Shown: positions 1-12,240, numbered from the stretch's first letter. The stretch: DNA of 64,000 bases from Phallus indusiatus (GCA_027605045.1 JAQFWX010000022.1:248001-312000), one strand, 5' to 3'. Notes: generated by a model from the letters alone, not told the origin. Made by a program: numbers and translations.

Positions 1-241
1 GCTTCAGCCTCGTCCAGTTGCAAAAAGAGCGTGAATACTTGTTTCAGAGTGGTGTTAAATTTGTGCAGAGGGCCACTTCGTGGTGCAGGAATTATCGCGT
101 GGGATAGTAGCACAACCACGAAGATGAGCGTCGGCAAGGACTCGAAGTATGAGCGAGTGCAGTTGTTGGTCCATGTCAAGACTGGTGCGGGGCACCCGAT
201 ATCGACAGGAACGACGACCATGAACCAAAGCCACTTCTTGT
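1..241 (-). CDS. Partial multi-pass membrane protein exon, continues past the left edge
   Basis: Read on the minus strand, one frame stays open from a splice acceptor (AG just above position 241) to the window edge. The translation begins KKWLWFMVVVPVD and contains the hydrophobic stretch LPTLIFVVVLLSHAII, then a polar segment ending LFLQLDEAEA. Two hydrophobic spans separated by NCTRSYFES suggest an integral membrane protein. It is loosely reminiscent of the N-terminal membrane part of fungal ABCC-type transporters, but no diagnostic motif is present, so the family is not assigned. The rest of the gene lies beyond position 1, and upstream exons were not identified. Confidence 0.4.
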
Positions 242-1244
242 CTGTTAGACTTAGTTGATTCTCTTTATCGCGTGAGGGAGAGAAAAAAAGGGAAGTCTAG
301 CAAAGGGTTGGTTATAAAGCAACGCGCTTGCCGAACGGCATTACCAGAATTCCCACGCGTTATCTCTGCAATTTGTCTTCTTCGTACTGAATGCTTTCAA
401 TTGCTACTGAAATGAAAGCCGCTTAATGCGTCGGTTTACATTGCAACCCATCATGATATACAAATTGAAGTGAGGTAGCAGTTTCTAAGTATTTCTGCAA
501 GTAGATAAAACAAGTATGTGATATGTCGTGAGTGAAGATAATGAACAAAATTTAGCGAGAGCAGTAACCAAATCACCGGTGGCCGGTTGACCCAGTGGGC
601 TGAGCGCTGAGCGCTGAGTACTGAGTGCACACATAGCGCCTGCACTTCAGTCACTTCATCTCTTGATAGAAGACATTCGTCCTTCTTTTCCACAGGCACT
701 GATTGACTAAGAAGTATCCATGTCAACATTCATATCGAGGTCAGTCGAACTGTGAATGGCACTGCGAGCCCTAATGCCGGTCTCTAACTCTCCTTTATTC
801 TACATGCTCCCGTAACATATTGAGCTCTTGAGTTCAATCTTTTTACCCTTAAATATAGTACGGGATACGATCTTCTTTCACGATGTCATTTACTTACCGC
901 TCAAAGTAGAACTTCGGCCTCTGAAAGTTCTCTTAAGCTCAAGCCGTTACTGCCAAAACTGGAAATTAGCAAATGTAGGTGAGTACGATCTTTTGCAGTT
1001 GTAACTTTCAATCGTTTAAGCTTAGCTTTGAGTACATAAATTTGAAATCTGTACAACGACTTTTATCCGCGTAACACAAAATGAGAGCTTGGGTCCGCGT
1101 AGGTTCGGTGCAAGTCGGTAAACCTCCGCTTTATTCTCCGAAGGTCCTGCGGAGCTCGTTGGGCCGAATCTAGATTCCGCGCCACAAACCAATGGTTCGC
1201 TAAACCAACAATCCATATACTTTGATGAGCTGACGACTCACCAG
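242..1244. other. Intergenic; upstream exon(s) of the kinase expected here
   Basis: Only short unsupported reading frames (under 95 codons) occur. A small local repeat of the unit gctgagc lies near 598-632. The first exon of the following UMP-CMP kinase should lie here, because the kinase frame has no ATG between the stop at 1119 and the P-loop. No convincing start exon was found. Confidence 0.4.
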
Positions 1245-2173
1245 GCTATTTTTAATCATGAATCAGTAACAGTAGTTTATGTTCTGGGAGGTCCTGGAGC
1301 GGGTGAGTGATCGTTAATTCATCATTCTCGATGATCCCGGTAGTAGTGCTCTCACTCAAAAATAATATTTGATTCAGGAAAAGGGACCCAGTGTTCCCGT
1401 TTAGTCGACGAATTTGATTTCGTACACATATCAGGTCTATTCCACGTCGGCTCTAAACAAATCTGACCACTTACATTTCCGGACAGTTGGAAAGCTTCTT
1501 CGCGATGAACAAGAGAAACCCAGCTCAAAACATGGTACGACGATCAGACAACGCATTAATCAGGGCGCCATTGTGGAGACACGCATCACTATTGAACTAC
1601 TTAGAGATGCTATGAGAGCCGCTTTTCAAGAAAAGACCGAGTGCTCAACCTGGAAAGATGGGAAAGGGCGTTTTTTAATCGACGGCTTCCCAAGAAACAT
1701 AGACCAAGCACTGGAGTTTGATCGCACTGTATGTTTACACTTTAACTTCTCGTGCTTTCTTTCCTATCCTTTACCCAGATATGCAAGGCATCCTTTGTCT
1801 TGTACCTCGATTGCAGCGAGGATATATTGCTTGAACGCGTTCTGAAGAGAGGTAAAACGAGCGACCGCGAAGATGACAATGAGGAGACTCTCAAAAAACG
1901 CCTCGGTAAGTTTGAGTAAAACAGGCCGACATAAGAGTTGATTTACAAGCTTCTATTTGACAGTTGTTTACAACGAGGAAACTAAGCCCGTTATCGAATA
2001 TTATGCGGAACAAAAGAAAGTTGCGAGAGTGAGATTTTGTTATGTCGTGTTTGTTTAGGTATCTTATCGATTTTCTTTAGATTGACGCGAGATTAGACGC
2101 GAATACGGTATTTGAAAATGCTCGAAAGGCAATTGACCTGGCGCTCGAGGGGGCAAATGAGTACACCTTGTGA
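1245..2173 (+). CDS. URA6: UMP-CMP kinase (nucleoside monophosphate kinase)
   Basis: Transfers phosphate from ATP to UMP/CMP in pyrimidine nucleotide synthesis; cytosolic or nuclear in fungi. Exons seen: 1245-1302, 1378-1434, 1487-1728, 1779-1905, 1964-2028, 2081-2173, all GT-AG with closing phases. The P-loop GGPGAGKGTQC is split by the first intron. Then follow the NMP-binding region (LLRDEQ), the core motif FLIDGFPRN and a lid-type arginine region LLERVLKRGKTS; the protein ends ANEYTL. Order and spacing fit the short-lid UMP-CMP kinase type. The N-terminal exon with the start codon is not resolved: the 1245 boundary is an AG acceptor, and no in-frame ATG lies upstream in the same exon. One oddity is GKLLR where the family normally has GDLLR. 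The kinase assignment is firm; substrate specificity is by family. Confidence 0.88.
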
Positions 2174-2375
2174 TGTATCTCTCTTTTTTTATTATACATA
2201 AATGAACAATTACCTGCCCATAATTATACACCATCGGGAAAATTTTGCCTGCCGCAGTGGTGTGTGTACGTTGTTACTCTTGAAATAGAATCATACTAAA
2301 ATAACTCAATTAAGTAGAATTGTGGCATCAAATGGGGCTCCAGTCTTCTGAATGATGACTGGATCTCATCTCACT

Positions 2376-2466
2376 GATCAATGATCTGGGTGCGCTCTGG
2401 AGGTTTCAAGATGGGGGAATGTGCTTCAGAGCCTAAACCCAGATCGTTGATCAGTGACACTTTAAG
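2376..2466. mobile_element. Damaged copy of a small foldback (MITE-like) element
   Basis: Bounded by the inverted ends tgatcaatgatctgg and ccagatcgttgatca. The equivalent flanks at about 5628 and 16366 lack this block: ctcatctcact is followed directly by ttcac. It therefore looks like an insertion. Most of the left arm seen in the 33354-33463 copy is missing. Confidence 0.5.
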
Positions 2467-3036
2467 CTTCACGGAGAAGGTGAAAACGCTGCCACTGGCA
2501 ACTCATTTGATTTTGCCAAGTTTCCAGCAACAAATAAGGACGAATTTTTTGACAAATGGCCAAAATTTACATGTCTGCTGGTATTTCAACCAATCTTCAA
2601 GACTACTACTCAGGTTCTATGATCTATCCAAGCGGTGGGCACGGTGCGTCGCATTCCGGGGCCGGTCTATAACCGCACCAGTTGAGCTGTCATAGAGATG
2701 GCACATCAAAAGGCTTCTCGCATATATCAGCCACATGATCGCATATGTACTACCTCTCTTGCCAATCCGCTTCATTTTGCTTGAAATATCTGCACAGATG
2801 AATTAACGTGATTCGGTGGATGGTTTTTGATTCGCCCAAATCTGATTCACCCTACACCGCCGAAATTATCTTGCATCAAGACGATCGCAGCACTCATTTA
2901 AAAGGCATCGGCGGGCTGTCCTTAGCCACCGCTCATTTTACCAAGGTTTGAGTTACCGTAATGAACATAATTACCTAGACCGCCGACGGCAGTACCGTGC
3001 GGAACTTTTTTGAACCAGACGTTCATAGGGACTTAT

Positions 3037-3046
3037 TTATATAAAA
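3037..3046 (+). promoter_or_regulatory. TATA box of copy A
   Basis: TATATAAAAG lies 58 bp before the ATG at 3104. The matching position carries a TATA-like sequence in every intact copy. Confidence 0.5.
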
Positions 3047-3103
3047 GACATCGACAGGCTGTTCCTAGTCACCGCTCATTTAACGAAGGTTCGAACTACC
3101 GCG

Positions 3104-4526
3104 ATGAACAACACAATCTCGATAGACAGCGGAGAATTCTTAGGGATTCCCGCGGCCGTCCTCCCAGACTTGGTGAAGAACGTTTATATTCTAAACTATA
3201 ACCTCGGTAATGATCATTTTCCTGAAAGCCGTATTCATTCTCTTTCGCTCACGTGTCTTAAGTTGCTTCCTCTGCGCTCTTTTTTTGGGATATGCTATTA
3301 AATTTAAACAGAGAGGTATCTTCTGTTTTCAGTCATTTGACTAAATTTGACATCTTTGTTTGGTTTAGTTGACATACATATGGAAGTAAGTTATCTCTAA
3401 CTACAATGAATGTCCTGGTCGAAATGAGACTTCAGGTACAAGTTTTCCCATATTACCGTCCTTGTTGGGATTATCCGCCTCCTCGTTATTGTGGCAGAAA
3501 TGTGAGCATTTAGGCACTATCTATCATTTAAATGGTTTATCTATATATTTTCAGATGTTTAATGTTGGAATGTGGAGGACCACAGATTCCGGATGCAATT
3601 CTAACTACTGGTTGGCTGGTACCTCTACCTGGTTATTTCCACATGTGTGGACATATTATTGATATGCCGCGGTATTCTAAAACTCTACTCTTTTACACGA
3701 AATATCAATTGTACTAAAATTATTAGTGTTTGGATTGTATGGTCGCAACAAGGCGCTACTTTCGTCTCTTTGTGTCATGGAAGGTGTTGCATTCGCCGTT
3801 ATCTTATATTTATTTGTCATTGTTTTGCCCCAAACTCGGAGCGCTGCGAACCCCTTTCCCTCCCAGTTACCAGTTGTGACTTGTGTGATATTGAAGTTCC
3901 CCAGTACCGCATCATACATCTGGTAAGTCGCCTGTAACCCACGATTTCAACGAAATATTAATTATGTGCATTGGCAGGCTGCCTTTACTTGTGGTACAGA
4001 TTACTCTCTTCACACTGGCTCTCGGGAGACACATCTATTTGCAAAAGAACGGCTTGACCTTATCTAATACAACTTCCCATATTTATCATACTTTCATTCG
4101 AGACGGTGTTTGGGTTTTCTTTGTTTTACTAAGTATGTTAAAATTCGTATGAAAAAAAAGATAACTGACATTAGTATTCATAGTTGTTATCCTGTTGTAT
4201 ATGATCGGATTTCAGTTCAAGGGCTCTATATTAGGCGAGATCGCTCTTTTGTAAGGATAATATGCACTCTGAAGCGTTTAAATATTCAAACATTTTTAGC
4301 TGGGCTTATGCAATCGCGGGACTCTGTGTGCGTCCATTGTGCCTTTTTTTCCCCTGTACTGAACTTACTTTTTTAGGCATCCCACTTGATCATTAATCTA
4401 CGCTTGGCAATTGACGAGGCGAAAGGGCCGTGCCCCAGTTCGCTCGTATGTACAGAAATAAAGTTCAATACGGCACCATTCGGTCAAAACAGTGTGGGAT
4501 TAGAGACCTCACAGGGAAATTTGTGA
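3104..4526 (+). pseudogene. Membrane-protein family copy A (DUF6533-type), frameshifted
   Basis: Same ten-exon plan as copies B-F: 3104-3206, 3263-3315, 3369-3385, 3436-3501, 3555-3671, 3727-3922, 3978-4132, 4184-4250, 4300-4327, 4377-4526. Exon 2 encodes a DUF6533-like motif (SSALFFWDMLLNLNRE), exon 6 begins with the VFGLYGRNK loop, and exon 7 carries FIRDGVW. Exon 5 is 117 nt against 128 nt in C, D, E, F and G: alignment with copy F shows a 10-nt loss at its start and a 1-nt loss in the middle. The frame therefore reaches a stop before exon 6, and no upstream acceptor restores it. All other exons remain open with intact splice sites, so inactivation is probably recent. A sequencing error could mimic the 1-nt change but not the 10-nt one. 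Confidence 0.8.
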
Positions 4527-6045
4527 GGAGGTAACATGTAAATTCTGACATAGGTCGCAATTGAGTTCATGCCTCTATAATTTTCTTTTGCGGGGCTTTT
4601 GTCACCATGTTTCGGTGATGACAAACGTCTGTGGTTTCAACTTGGCAGTATGAGAACGGGCGCAAAGATGCACATTGTAGAGTATTCACTACTATTTCAG
4701 CATGCGTACATGGGTGCCTCCACGTGTGGTTAATATCTCCCAGATCCAGAGACTTATCGACTCAAGACTCCACTGTGGAAAAATTGCCACCGAGCGTCGC
4801 TGGCAGTGGTGATCCAGTCAGCGCACTGCAGTGTCAGCACTAATAGCTCCCCTTGTGTTGGCAAATGCGTATGAATGAAGATCCATCTATATTTATCAGA
4901 TTCCACTGAATCTATGGAAATTTCAAGCTAGTAAAATTTTCTTAAATCGAGGTGAGATTCTCTCCCCAGTCGTCAATTGACTAACTCCGCCAAAACTCCG
5001 CTGTCGTTAACGTTGATTAGAGACCGCGCGTCGCTCTTTCCCAACCGAGGTCATCAGCGAGCCACGATAAGTTTTCGGATAAATAAAACTTTGTCCGGAA
5101 GTCATATAGTAAGTCTCTTACCATGTTAGAACCGCCGCTGTTTAAACTATCGCACAACTCAGTCTACCAGTATTACATAGCCCAGAGGGGCAAGTATGAT
5201 AGCGATCTTGGTTAAGGGACTGGCTTGTATGTGTCCTCGGCTTGTACCCCGTTACGACAAAAGGATAAAGGAACCAGCTCCCAACTAGCGCTAGCGCTCG
5301 AAAAAAGCAAAGGTCTTTTCATCGAACTGGATAGAAGACCTTCGACTTCTTTGCCAACATCAACAAATTAGCTGAGGATAGACTTATATACGTGTCAATG
5401 ATTGAACTAACTATATCCGTAAACATTGCACCACTCATCGTCGTCATTTGAACTATTGCTCAACTCGGTCTTTGCTCAGTCTACTCAGTACTAGCTAGTA
5501 GTACATGGTCTAGATGAGTACGTTGTTACTCTCGAAATAGAATAATACTAAAATAACTTAATTAAGCACCAGATGACGCTCATGACGCTCCAGTCTTCTG
5601 AATGATGACTGGATCTCATCTCACTTCACAGAAAAGCGAATCGAAGGTGAAAAAATTGACCTGTCCGGGCGGTGCCGGTGAGCCCCGTACGTCACGCGTC
5701 ACGCGTCACATTTCGGGTTCAGTCTAAAAGGCATCAGTTGAGATATCATAGAGATGGCACACCGATAACTGAGACCAAGGACTCTCACCGGCACTATGGC
5801 AGATCACATGATTAGATATTACCTCTCTGCCACAATGCCAATCCGTTTCATTCGCTTGGGAAATCTGCGCAAATGAATTAACGTGACTCGGTGGATGGTT
5901 GTTGATTTCACCCTACACCGCCGACGGCAGTGCCGTAGGTGCGAAACTATCTCAGACCTCTCAGACCAGAGGATCGCGACAATTATAAAAGGTATCAACA
6001 GGCTATTCCTAGCCACCACTCATTCACAAAGGTTTAAACTACCGG
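4527..6045. other. Inter-copy spacer, duplicated
   Basis: No gene. The first part matches the 3' flanks of copies B (from 7496) and F (from 35572). A later part around 5210-5430 matches 13189-13440, and about 5400-5600 matches 33120-33300. The spacer is a mosaic of the duplication unit. Confidence 0.65.
5984..5991 (+). promoter_or_regulatory. TATA box of copy B
   Basis: TATAAAAG lies 62 bp before the ATG at 6046, at the same relative place as in copies A and F. Confidence 0.5.
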
Positions 6046-7495
6046 ATGAACAACACAATCTCGATAGACAGCGGAGAATTCTTAGGGATTCCAACGGCCG
6101 CTCTCCCAGACTTAGTAAAAAACGTTTTTATTCTGAATTTTAACATTGGTAATCATCATTTCACCGAAAGTCGTTCTTATTTCTTCTGCTCACGCGTCTG
6201 AAGTTGCTTCCTCGACGCTCTTCTTTTGGGATATACTATTAAATCTAGATAGAGAGGTATCTCTGTTTTCAGTCATTTGACTAAATTTGATGTCTTTGAT
6301 TGGTTTAGTTGACATACATATGGAAGTGAGTTATCTCTTACCACAGCGAATGTCCTAGTTGAAATGAGACTTCAGATACAAGTTTTCTCACAATACCGTT
6401 CTCTTTGGGATCATCCGCGTCCTCGTTATTGTGGCAGAAATGTGTGCCTTAAAGCACTATTTACTATTCAAATGTTTCATCTATATATTTCTAGAACGAA
6501 TCTTTTGTTTAATGTTGGGATACAGCGGATGACCACGGATTCCGAATGCAACTCTAACTACTGGTTGGCTGGTGTGCTCTGGCTGGTTATTTCCACAAGT
6601 GTGGATATAGTATTGATTTACCGCGGTATTTTTAAACTCTACACTTTTACACAGAATACCGATTGTGCTAAAAATCATCAGTGTTTGGATTGTATGGTCG
6701 AAACAAGGCGCTACTTTGGTTTCTCTGTGTCATAGAAAGTGTTGCATTCGTGGCCACCGTATATTTAGTCGGGATTGTGATGCCCAAAGTTTGGAGTGCC
6801 GCGAACCCTTTTCCCTCCCAGCTACCAGTCGTGACTTGTGTGGTATTGGCGTTCCCCAATACCGCACCATACGTCTGGTAAGTCACTGGCATCTTTAACC
6901 CCTCGTAGCCCACGAGTTCGATGAAATATTAACTACGTGTATTGGCAGGTTGCCTTTACTTCTGGTACAGACAATTCTTTTCACTTTGGCTCTCGGAAGA
7001 CACATCTATTTACAAAAGAACGGCTTGACGTTATCTTATACAACTTTTCATATCTATCAGACTTTCATTCGAGACGGTCTCTGGATCTTTTTTGTTTTAC
7101 TAGGTATGCTAACATTCGTACGAAATAGATAACTGACAATAGTATTCATAGTTAGTATCCTGTTGTATATGATTGGATTTCAGTTCAAGGGCTCTATATT
7201 AGGCGAAATTGCTCTTTGGTAAGGATAATTTACACTCTGAAGCGTTTAAATATTCAAACATTTCAGTTGGGCTTATGCAATCGCGGGACTCTCTGTGCGT
7301 TCATTGTCCCCTTTTCCCTTGTACTTATGTAAATTAATTTCCTAGGCATCCCACTTGATCATTAATCTACGCTTGGCAATTGACGAGGCGAAAGGGCCGT
7401 GCCCAAGTTCGCCTGTATGTACAGAAATAAGGTTCAATACGGCACCGTTCGGTCAAAACAGTGTGGGATTAGAGACCTCACAGGGAAATTTGTGA
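6046..7495 (+). CDS. Seven-pass membrane protein, DUF6533-type, copy B
   Basis: Predicted protein of 321 aa. Exons: 6046-6148, 6204-6256, 6309-6325, 6376-6441, 6495-6625, 6682-6877, 6949-7103, 7152-7218, 7267-7294, 7346-7495; coding sum 966 nt, all phases close. The N-terminus MNNTISIDSGEFLGIP is not a signal peptide. Exon 2 gives SSTLFFWDILLNLDRE, joined through 17-nt exon 3 to LTYIW, the DUF6533 signature. Further hydrophobic spans lie in exons 4, 5, 6, 7, 8 and 9-10. Exon 6 starts with the short loop VFGLYGRNK; exon 7 carries FIRDGLW; the last exon begins ASHLIINLRLAI, followed by a polar tail ending in TGA at 7493. The topology suggests an outside N-terminus and a cytosolic tail. Members of this family have no established function; a receptor-like or transport role is only a guess. 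Confidence 0.85.
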
Positions 7496-9116
7496 GGAGG
7501 TAACATGTAAATTCCGACATATGTCGTAATTGAACTCATGCTTCAAAATTTTTTTCTGCGTGGCTCGTGTCACTATGGTTGATGACAAACATCTGTGGTT
7601 CCTATTGAGCTTCAAGTTGACAGAGTGAGATGGACACAAAGATGTATATTGTGAAGTATTCACTACTATTTCAGCATGTGTACATGGGTGTCTCCAAAAG
7701 TATAGTCAATATTTTGCAGATATCTGATCCAGAACCTATCGAACCAGGACTCCTAGCCCACTGCGGAAAAATCGCTACTGAACGCCACTGATACACAGTG
7801 AGGATCCAATCAGCACTGCAGTGTCAGCCCTAACAGTTCTCCTTGTGTTGGAAAATGCGTATGAATGAGGTCCTATTTATATTATCAGATCCCTGAATCT
7901 ATGGGAATTTCCGGATTCCAAGCTAGTAAAAATTTGTTGAAATGAGGTGAGATTCTCTCCCGGTCGTCAATCATTGACCAACTCCGCTGACGTCAACGTT
8001 GATTAGACTACGCGTCGCTCATTGCACAAGCGTTCCCAACCGAGGTCGTCAGCGAGCCATCACGATAAGTTTTCAGTTAAATATAAACTTTGTCCAGAGG
8101 TCATAGTAGGTCCCTTACCATGTCAGAACCGCCGCTGTTTAAACTATCGCTCAACTCAGTCTACTAGTACATGGTCTATAAAACCAAGTATGATAGCGAT
8201 CCAAGCTCGGCCCTTGGTTTGCTAGACCATATCATAGGCCGTTCTTTTTACCCGAACCTGAGTCCACAATCGAGTACAGTCCTTCCCTTGAACCCACCAG
8301 CGAAGGCTTTATTGTGACAGCAACGACTGATGATAGAGGTGCTACGCGTATACTCCCGATCTCTCAAAACACACTAATACTGAAAAAAATCTGTCGAGTG
8401 GTATTTATGGCATCAGAAATAGCACTCTATTCTTCCGAATCTCACCTCACTTCACGGAGAATCGGCCTGAACTATTTAGGTCATAACATCGCTCATCCGA
8501 AATTTCGTCATTTCTAAAAACACAAAGGGCGTGTCAAATGGTTAAAATTGGCATGTCTGCTCAAGATAGTCAATCTTCAATCTTTAAGATTCTTATCTGA
8601 GCTTTTATAATCTTATAAGGCGCCGGTACGTCGTAGTTCGAGATCAGCTTTTTTTTTGTGGAGCTGTTGTTTTGAAATGTTTTGAACCTTGTTCATCATT
8701 CATAAGAGTTGAATAAACATATTATTTCCCGAAAATTCAACACCGAGACCGATTTTTTACTACAGGAAGAAAATGAGGGAGTGTGGGGCTCAACCGGATT
8801 TCAGTGCTTATCAATTTAAGATTATCAACTGCTGAGATCGACAACTCTCGCATCGGGCCGACCGCATGATTACATATTCGCTTTGCCAATTTGTTCCGAT
8901 TGTTTAGGAGCAGCTCTGTACATATGGAGTAACCTAATTCGGTGGAATCTCATTGATGCATATACACCGTATGCTAACGACGGACGGAGACGGGTTTGTG
9001 GGTGCGATATCAACTCATACCGAAAGATACTGAGATAAAAGGCATTAGTAGGCTCCTCACTAGTAGTCACTAGTCGATACTCATTATCCTCTCAGATTAA
9101 GCGTCAAACTACCGTG
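7496..9116. other. Inter-copy spacer; near copy of the 35572-37140 segment
   Basis: No gene. The 3' flank of B and the 5' flank of C (for example 8022-9110) are matched in the same order downstream of copy F, showing a segmental duplication that took B-type flanks to F. The TATA-like GATAAAAG at 9034-9041 serves copy C. Confidence 0.65.
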
Positions 9117-10568
9117 ATGAACAATACAACGCTGGCAATGACAAACAGCGGAGAATTCTTGGGGATTCCAGCAGCCGCCCTCCCAGATCTAGTTAAGGAC
9201 ACTTATATTCTAAACTTCAATCTTGGTAATAATCAGTTTTTCTGAAAACCGTATTTCTTCTGCTCACGAGTTTGAAGTTGCTTCCTTTACGCTCCTCTTT
9301 TGGGATATTCTATTAAATTTCGACAGAGAGGTATCTTTTGCCGTCACTTAAGTATATCTGTTTCATATTAATACCTTCGCTTTCAGTTGACGTACATATG
9401 GAAGTAAGCTATTTTTCCAAAATGAGCGTCCTGACCTAAATTTCGAGAACCTAGATCCAAGTTTTCTTACAGTAATATTTTGTTTGGGGTCATCCGCCTT
9501 CTCGTCACTATGGCGGAAATGTAAGCTCTTAAACATCTTATTCAAATAATTTGTTCATACACAATTCCAGAGTATGCCTTTTGTTCAACGTTGTAATGTG
9601 GAGAGCCACGGACTCTGGATGCAACTTCAACTACTGCATAACTGCGGTGATTTGGCTTATTATCGCTACATGTGTCGACATATTGCTGTTATTCCGTGGT
9701 ATTTAAGCACTTCCCATTTTTCAGAGAATGTTGGTTGTGCTGAAAATTATTAGTGTATGTAATTTATGGAAAAAAAAAGGTACTACTTTGGTCTCTTTGT
9801 GTCATGGAAGGTGTTGCATTCCTGGCCGTCGCATGTTTGATCGGAATTTTGATCCCTAAAACCCAAAGTGTCGCAAACCCTCTCTCAGGTCAGCTACCAG
9901 CCGTGGTTTGTGTGATATTGAGCTCTCCAAATACCACACCATACGCCTTGTAAGTCATCTTCAACTCGATGCCACGATTCAATGGAATGGTTAAATGTAT
10001 TGGTAGGTTGCCTGTACTTTTTATACAGACTACACTCTTCGTTCTGGCTTTCGGAAGACACATTTATCTTAAAAAGAGCGGCTTGACGTTATCTAATGCA
10101 ACCTCTCATATTTACCACACTTTCATTCGGGACGGTGTCTGGATTTTCTTTGTTTTACTAGGTATGCTATCGTTCCCGCGACAAAGCCGAATACTTGACA
10201 ATAGTGTTCATAGCTGGTATCCTGTTGTATATAATTGGGTTCTACTTGGACCCTATATTGAGCGAGATTGCTCTTTTGTAAGGATAGCTTGCACTCTCAG
10301 TCGTTTAAATATTGAAACACCTTAGTTGGAGTTATTCAATCACGGGACTTTCCGTGCGTTTATGTGCCAGGTGCCTCTTTGCTCTCCCGTACTTATCTTA
10401 TGCTTAATTTTTTAGGCATCCCATTTGATCATTAATCTACGCTTTGCGATTCACGAGGCAGAAGAGAGATCACTTCCAACCTCGCTCTCATACACGAAAT
10501 TATCATTCATTAACGGAGCGGTACTCGATGAAAGTGTCAGAACAGAGAGTTCCCATGAAAATCTTTAA
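9117..10568 (+). CDS. Seven-pass membrane protein, DUF6533-type, copy C
   Basis: Predicted 322 aa. Exons: 9117-9225, 9278-9330, 9387-9403, 9455-9520, 9571-9698, 9754-9949, 10007-10161, 10214-10277, 10326-10353, 10416-10568; sum 969 nt, all GT-AG, phases close. Exon 1 is two codons longer than in B. Motifs: SFTLLFWDILLNFDRE, LTYIW, VYVIYGKKK at the start of exon 6, FIRDGVWIFF in exon 7, ASHLIINLRFAI at the start of exon 10. The tail differs from B and resembles copy D (TSLSYTK), so C and D form one subgroup. A Tc1-type element sits about 107 bp past the stop. Function unknown. Confidence 0.85.
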
Positions 10569-10676
10569 ATGTTTGCCCATAAATATGTAGGATTTACATA
10601 ATTTCGTAATAGAAACTCAAATTTAGATTTTCACCCCGTATGTATATTGGAGTTTGTATATACATAAATAGTCGTA

Positions 10677-10701
10677 CAGTGACGCGCAAAACCGTACACG
10701 C
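10677..10701 (+). repeat. Left terminal inverted repeat of the Tc1 element
   Basis: Starts cagtgacgcgcaaaaccgta. It pairs with 12241-12265 with two mismatches. Confidence 0.9.
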
Positions 10702-11017
10702 ACTTGCGATGTTTTCAGTGTAACCTATTTAGCTCCGTCAATAAAATCTCAATAAATCTGAAAATATTTGTGAACGTACCTGAGTATGTTGGGAACATGT
10801 TTACTTAATGAAAGTTGCGCTCAATGTCGCTCGTTCGCCCACAATATATATATTTTTTGACTGGTATCACGTGGCCAGTTTTGCACGTGTTGAAGATGAA
10901 TAGTAAAATAAGGTTTTCTCGACTTTTGAGCAAATAAAGTTTAGGTCATGTGACTATAGAAAACTAAGGTATATATCAAAAGAAACTTTTGAGCACGAAA
11001 TCGGCAAGAAATTCAGC

Positions 11018-12034
11018 ATGGTGAAGCTTCCTCAAGAAAAAGTAGATAGAGTCCTCCACCACATTGACTTAAGAACACCGGTCAAAAAAATAACACGGAT
11101 CGTTGGTGTTAGTCGTGGGGTAATCACTAAAATTAGAAAAGAACACCGAAATGAGCTTCCCCGAGCAGCCGGTGGCCGTCCTCGATCACTTTCTCCTCAT
11201 GATGTCCGATATGCCGCCCGTTGTTTGCTTTCCGGACAAGCAACTACGGCAGTAGATGCCCAAAAAATTTTGCAATCCTCCGGAGAAATGTCTTTCCATA
11301 CTTGCACACTGCGTCGATCCCTAAAAAACCTCGGTCTTACAGCCACAACAAAGATTAAACGACCACTGCTTGTCACCCGGCATAAGAAGCAGAGGCTTGA
11401 CTGGGCTCGCAAACACCAATTTTGGACAATTGAGGATTGGAAACGGGTGATTTGGTCAGACGAGACAAAAATAAATCGTTTTGGATGTGACGGCCGAAAG
11501 TGGGTGTGGAAACGGCCAGGGGAAGGCCTGAGTGACCGGGTGGTTGACTCAACTGTGAAGCATGGTGGTGGTAGTATTATGGTGTGGGGCTGTTTCTGCT
11601 GGGATGGGGTGGGCCAGGCGATCGATATAGACGGAATTATGAATGCAGATTCATACTGCAAAATCCTGGACAAACATTTGAAGGGGTCTCTGAAGAAATA
11701 CAGGAAGAAAGCCCGGGATATCATCTTCCAGCAGGACAATGACCCAAAACACACCTCCAAAAAGGCCCAAGACTGGTTTGAAGACAATGGGATCGAAGTT
11801 ATGAAGTGGCCACCACAATCACCAGACCTTAATCCAATAGAACACCTTTGGAGTATTGTGAAGAGACGGCTTTTTGACTATGACACACCCCCAACCAGCA
11901 TACATGCACTCCGGGAAAGAATTTTAGAGGTTTGGTCAGGGATAGATGTTGAGGTTTGTCAGAACTTGATTGAAAGTATGCCTAGACGGGTAGAGGCAGT
12001 GCTAAAAGCCAAGGGTGGCCATACAAAGTACTAA
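11018..12034 (+). CDS. Tc1-type transposase (DDE, DD34E)
   Basis: Intronless, 338 aa, the normal length for this family. Residues 1-60 form a helix-turn-helix DNA-binding region (VKKITRIVGVSRGVITKIRK) and a second one follows to about residue 115. The catalytic triad is visible: D in VIWSDETKINRFG, D in FQQDNDPKHTS, and E in PPQSPDLNPIEHLW with the expected 34-residue spacing. A glycine-rich box (GGGSIMVWGCF) lies between. No stop or frameshift is present, so the protein could be active. The start MVKLPQEKVDRV is the first ATG. A long opposite-strand frame over 11197-11787 is only a shadow. Confidence 0.95.
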   Translation: MVKLPQEKVDRVLHHIDLRTPVKKITRIVGVSRGVITKIRKEHRNELPRAAGGRPRSLSPHDVRYAARCLLSGQATTAVDAQKILQSSGEMSFHTCTLRRSLKNLGLTATTKIKRPLLVTRHKKQRLDWARKHQFWTIEDWKRVIWSDETKINRFGCDGRKWVWKRPGEGLSDRVVDSTVKHGGGSIMVWGCFCWDGVGQAIDIDGIMNADSYCKILDKHLKGSLKKYRKKARDIIFQQDNDPKHTSKKAQDWFEDNGIEVMKWPPQSPDLNPIEHLWSIVKRRLFDYDTPPTSIHALRERILEVWSGIDVEVCQNLIESMPRRVEAVLKAKGGHTKY

Positions 12035-12240
12035 ATTCATGTCTAATTACAAAAGGTGCAAAACTGTACACCAGAGCTTGTCACAAAGCTAACTTAATAT
12101 CTTGTAAATTAGTGATTAGTTTTTTTTTGGCTCTTAACGAAAATTGTAGTAGATATATTAGACTAATTACACAAATATTTCCAGAATTTTAAAGAATTTA
12201 TTGAGCTCTATATTACGTTTGCGCGCGAAAAATTACAAAC

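Larger units (their letters stand above)
2174..3103 (+). other. Duplicated 5' flank of membrane-gene copy A
   Basis: No gene. From about 2261 this flank resembles the segment upstream of copy F (about 33240-34118) and, in part, the flanks of copies B, D and E. It includes a tract near 2350 (cagtcttctgaatgatgac) that recurs before other copies, so it belongs to the duplication unit. Confidence 0.7.

Noticed and set aside
3010..3201. Frames overlapping the first exon of copy A, and similar ones at the other copies
   Set aside because: They recur at each repeat only because the DNA is duplicated; the ATG used at 3104 and its equivalents open the frame that splices correctly.
11197..11787. Open frame of 196 codons on the minus strand
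   Set aside because: Lies wholly inside the transposase on the other strand and has no motif; a shadow of its codon use.
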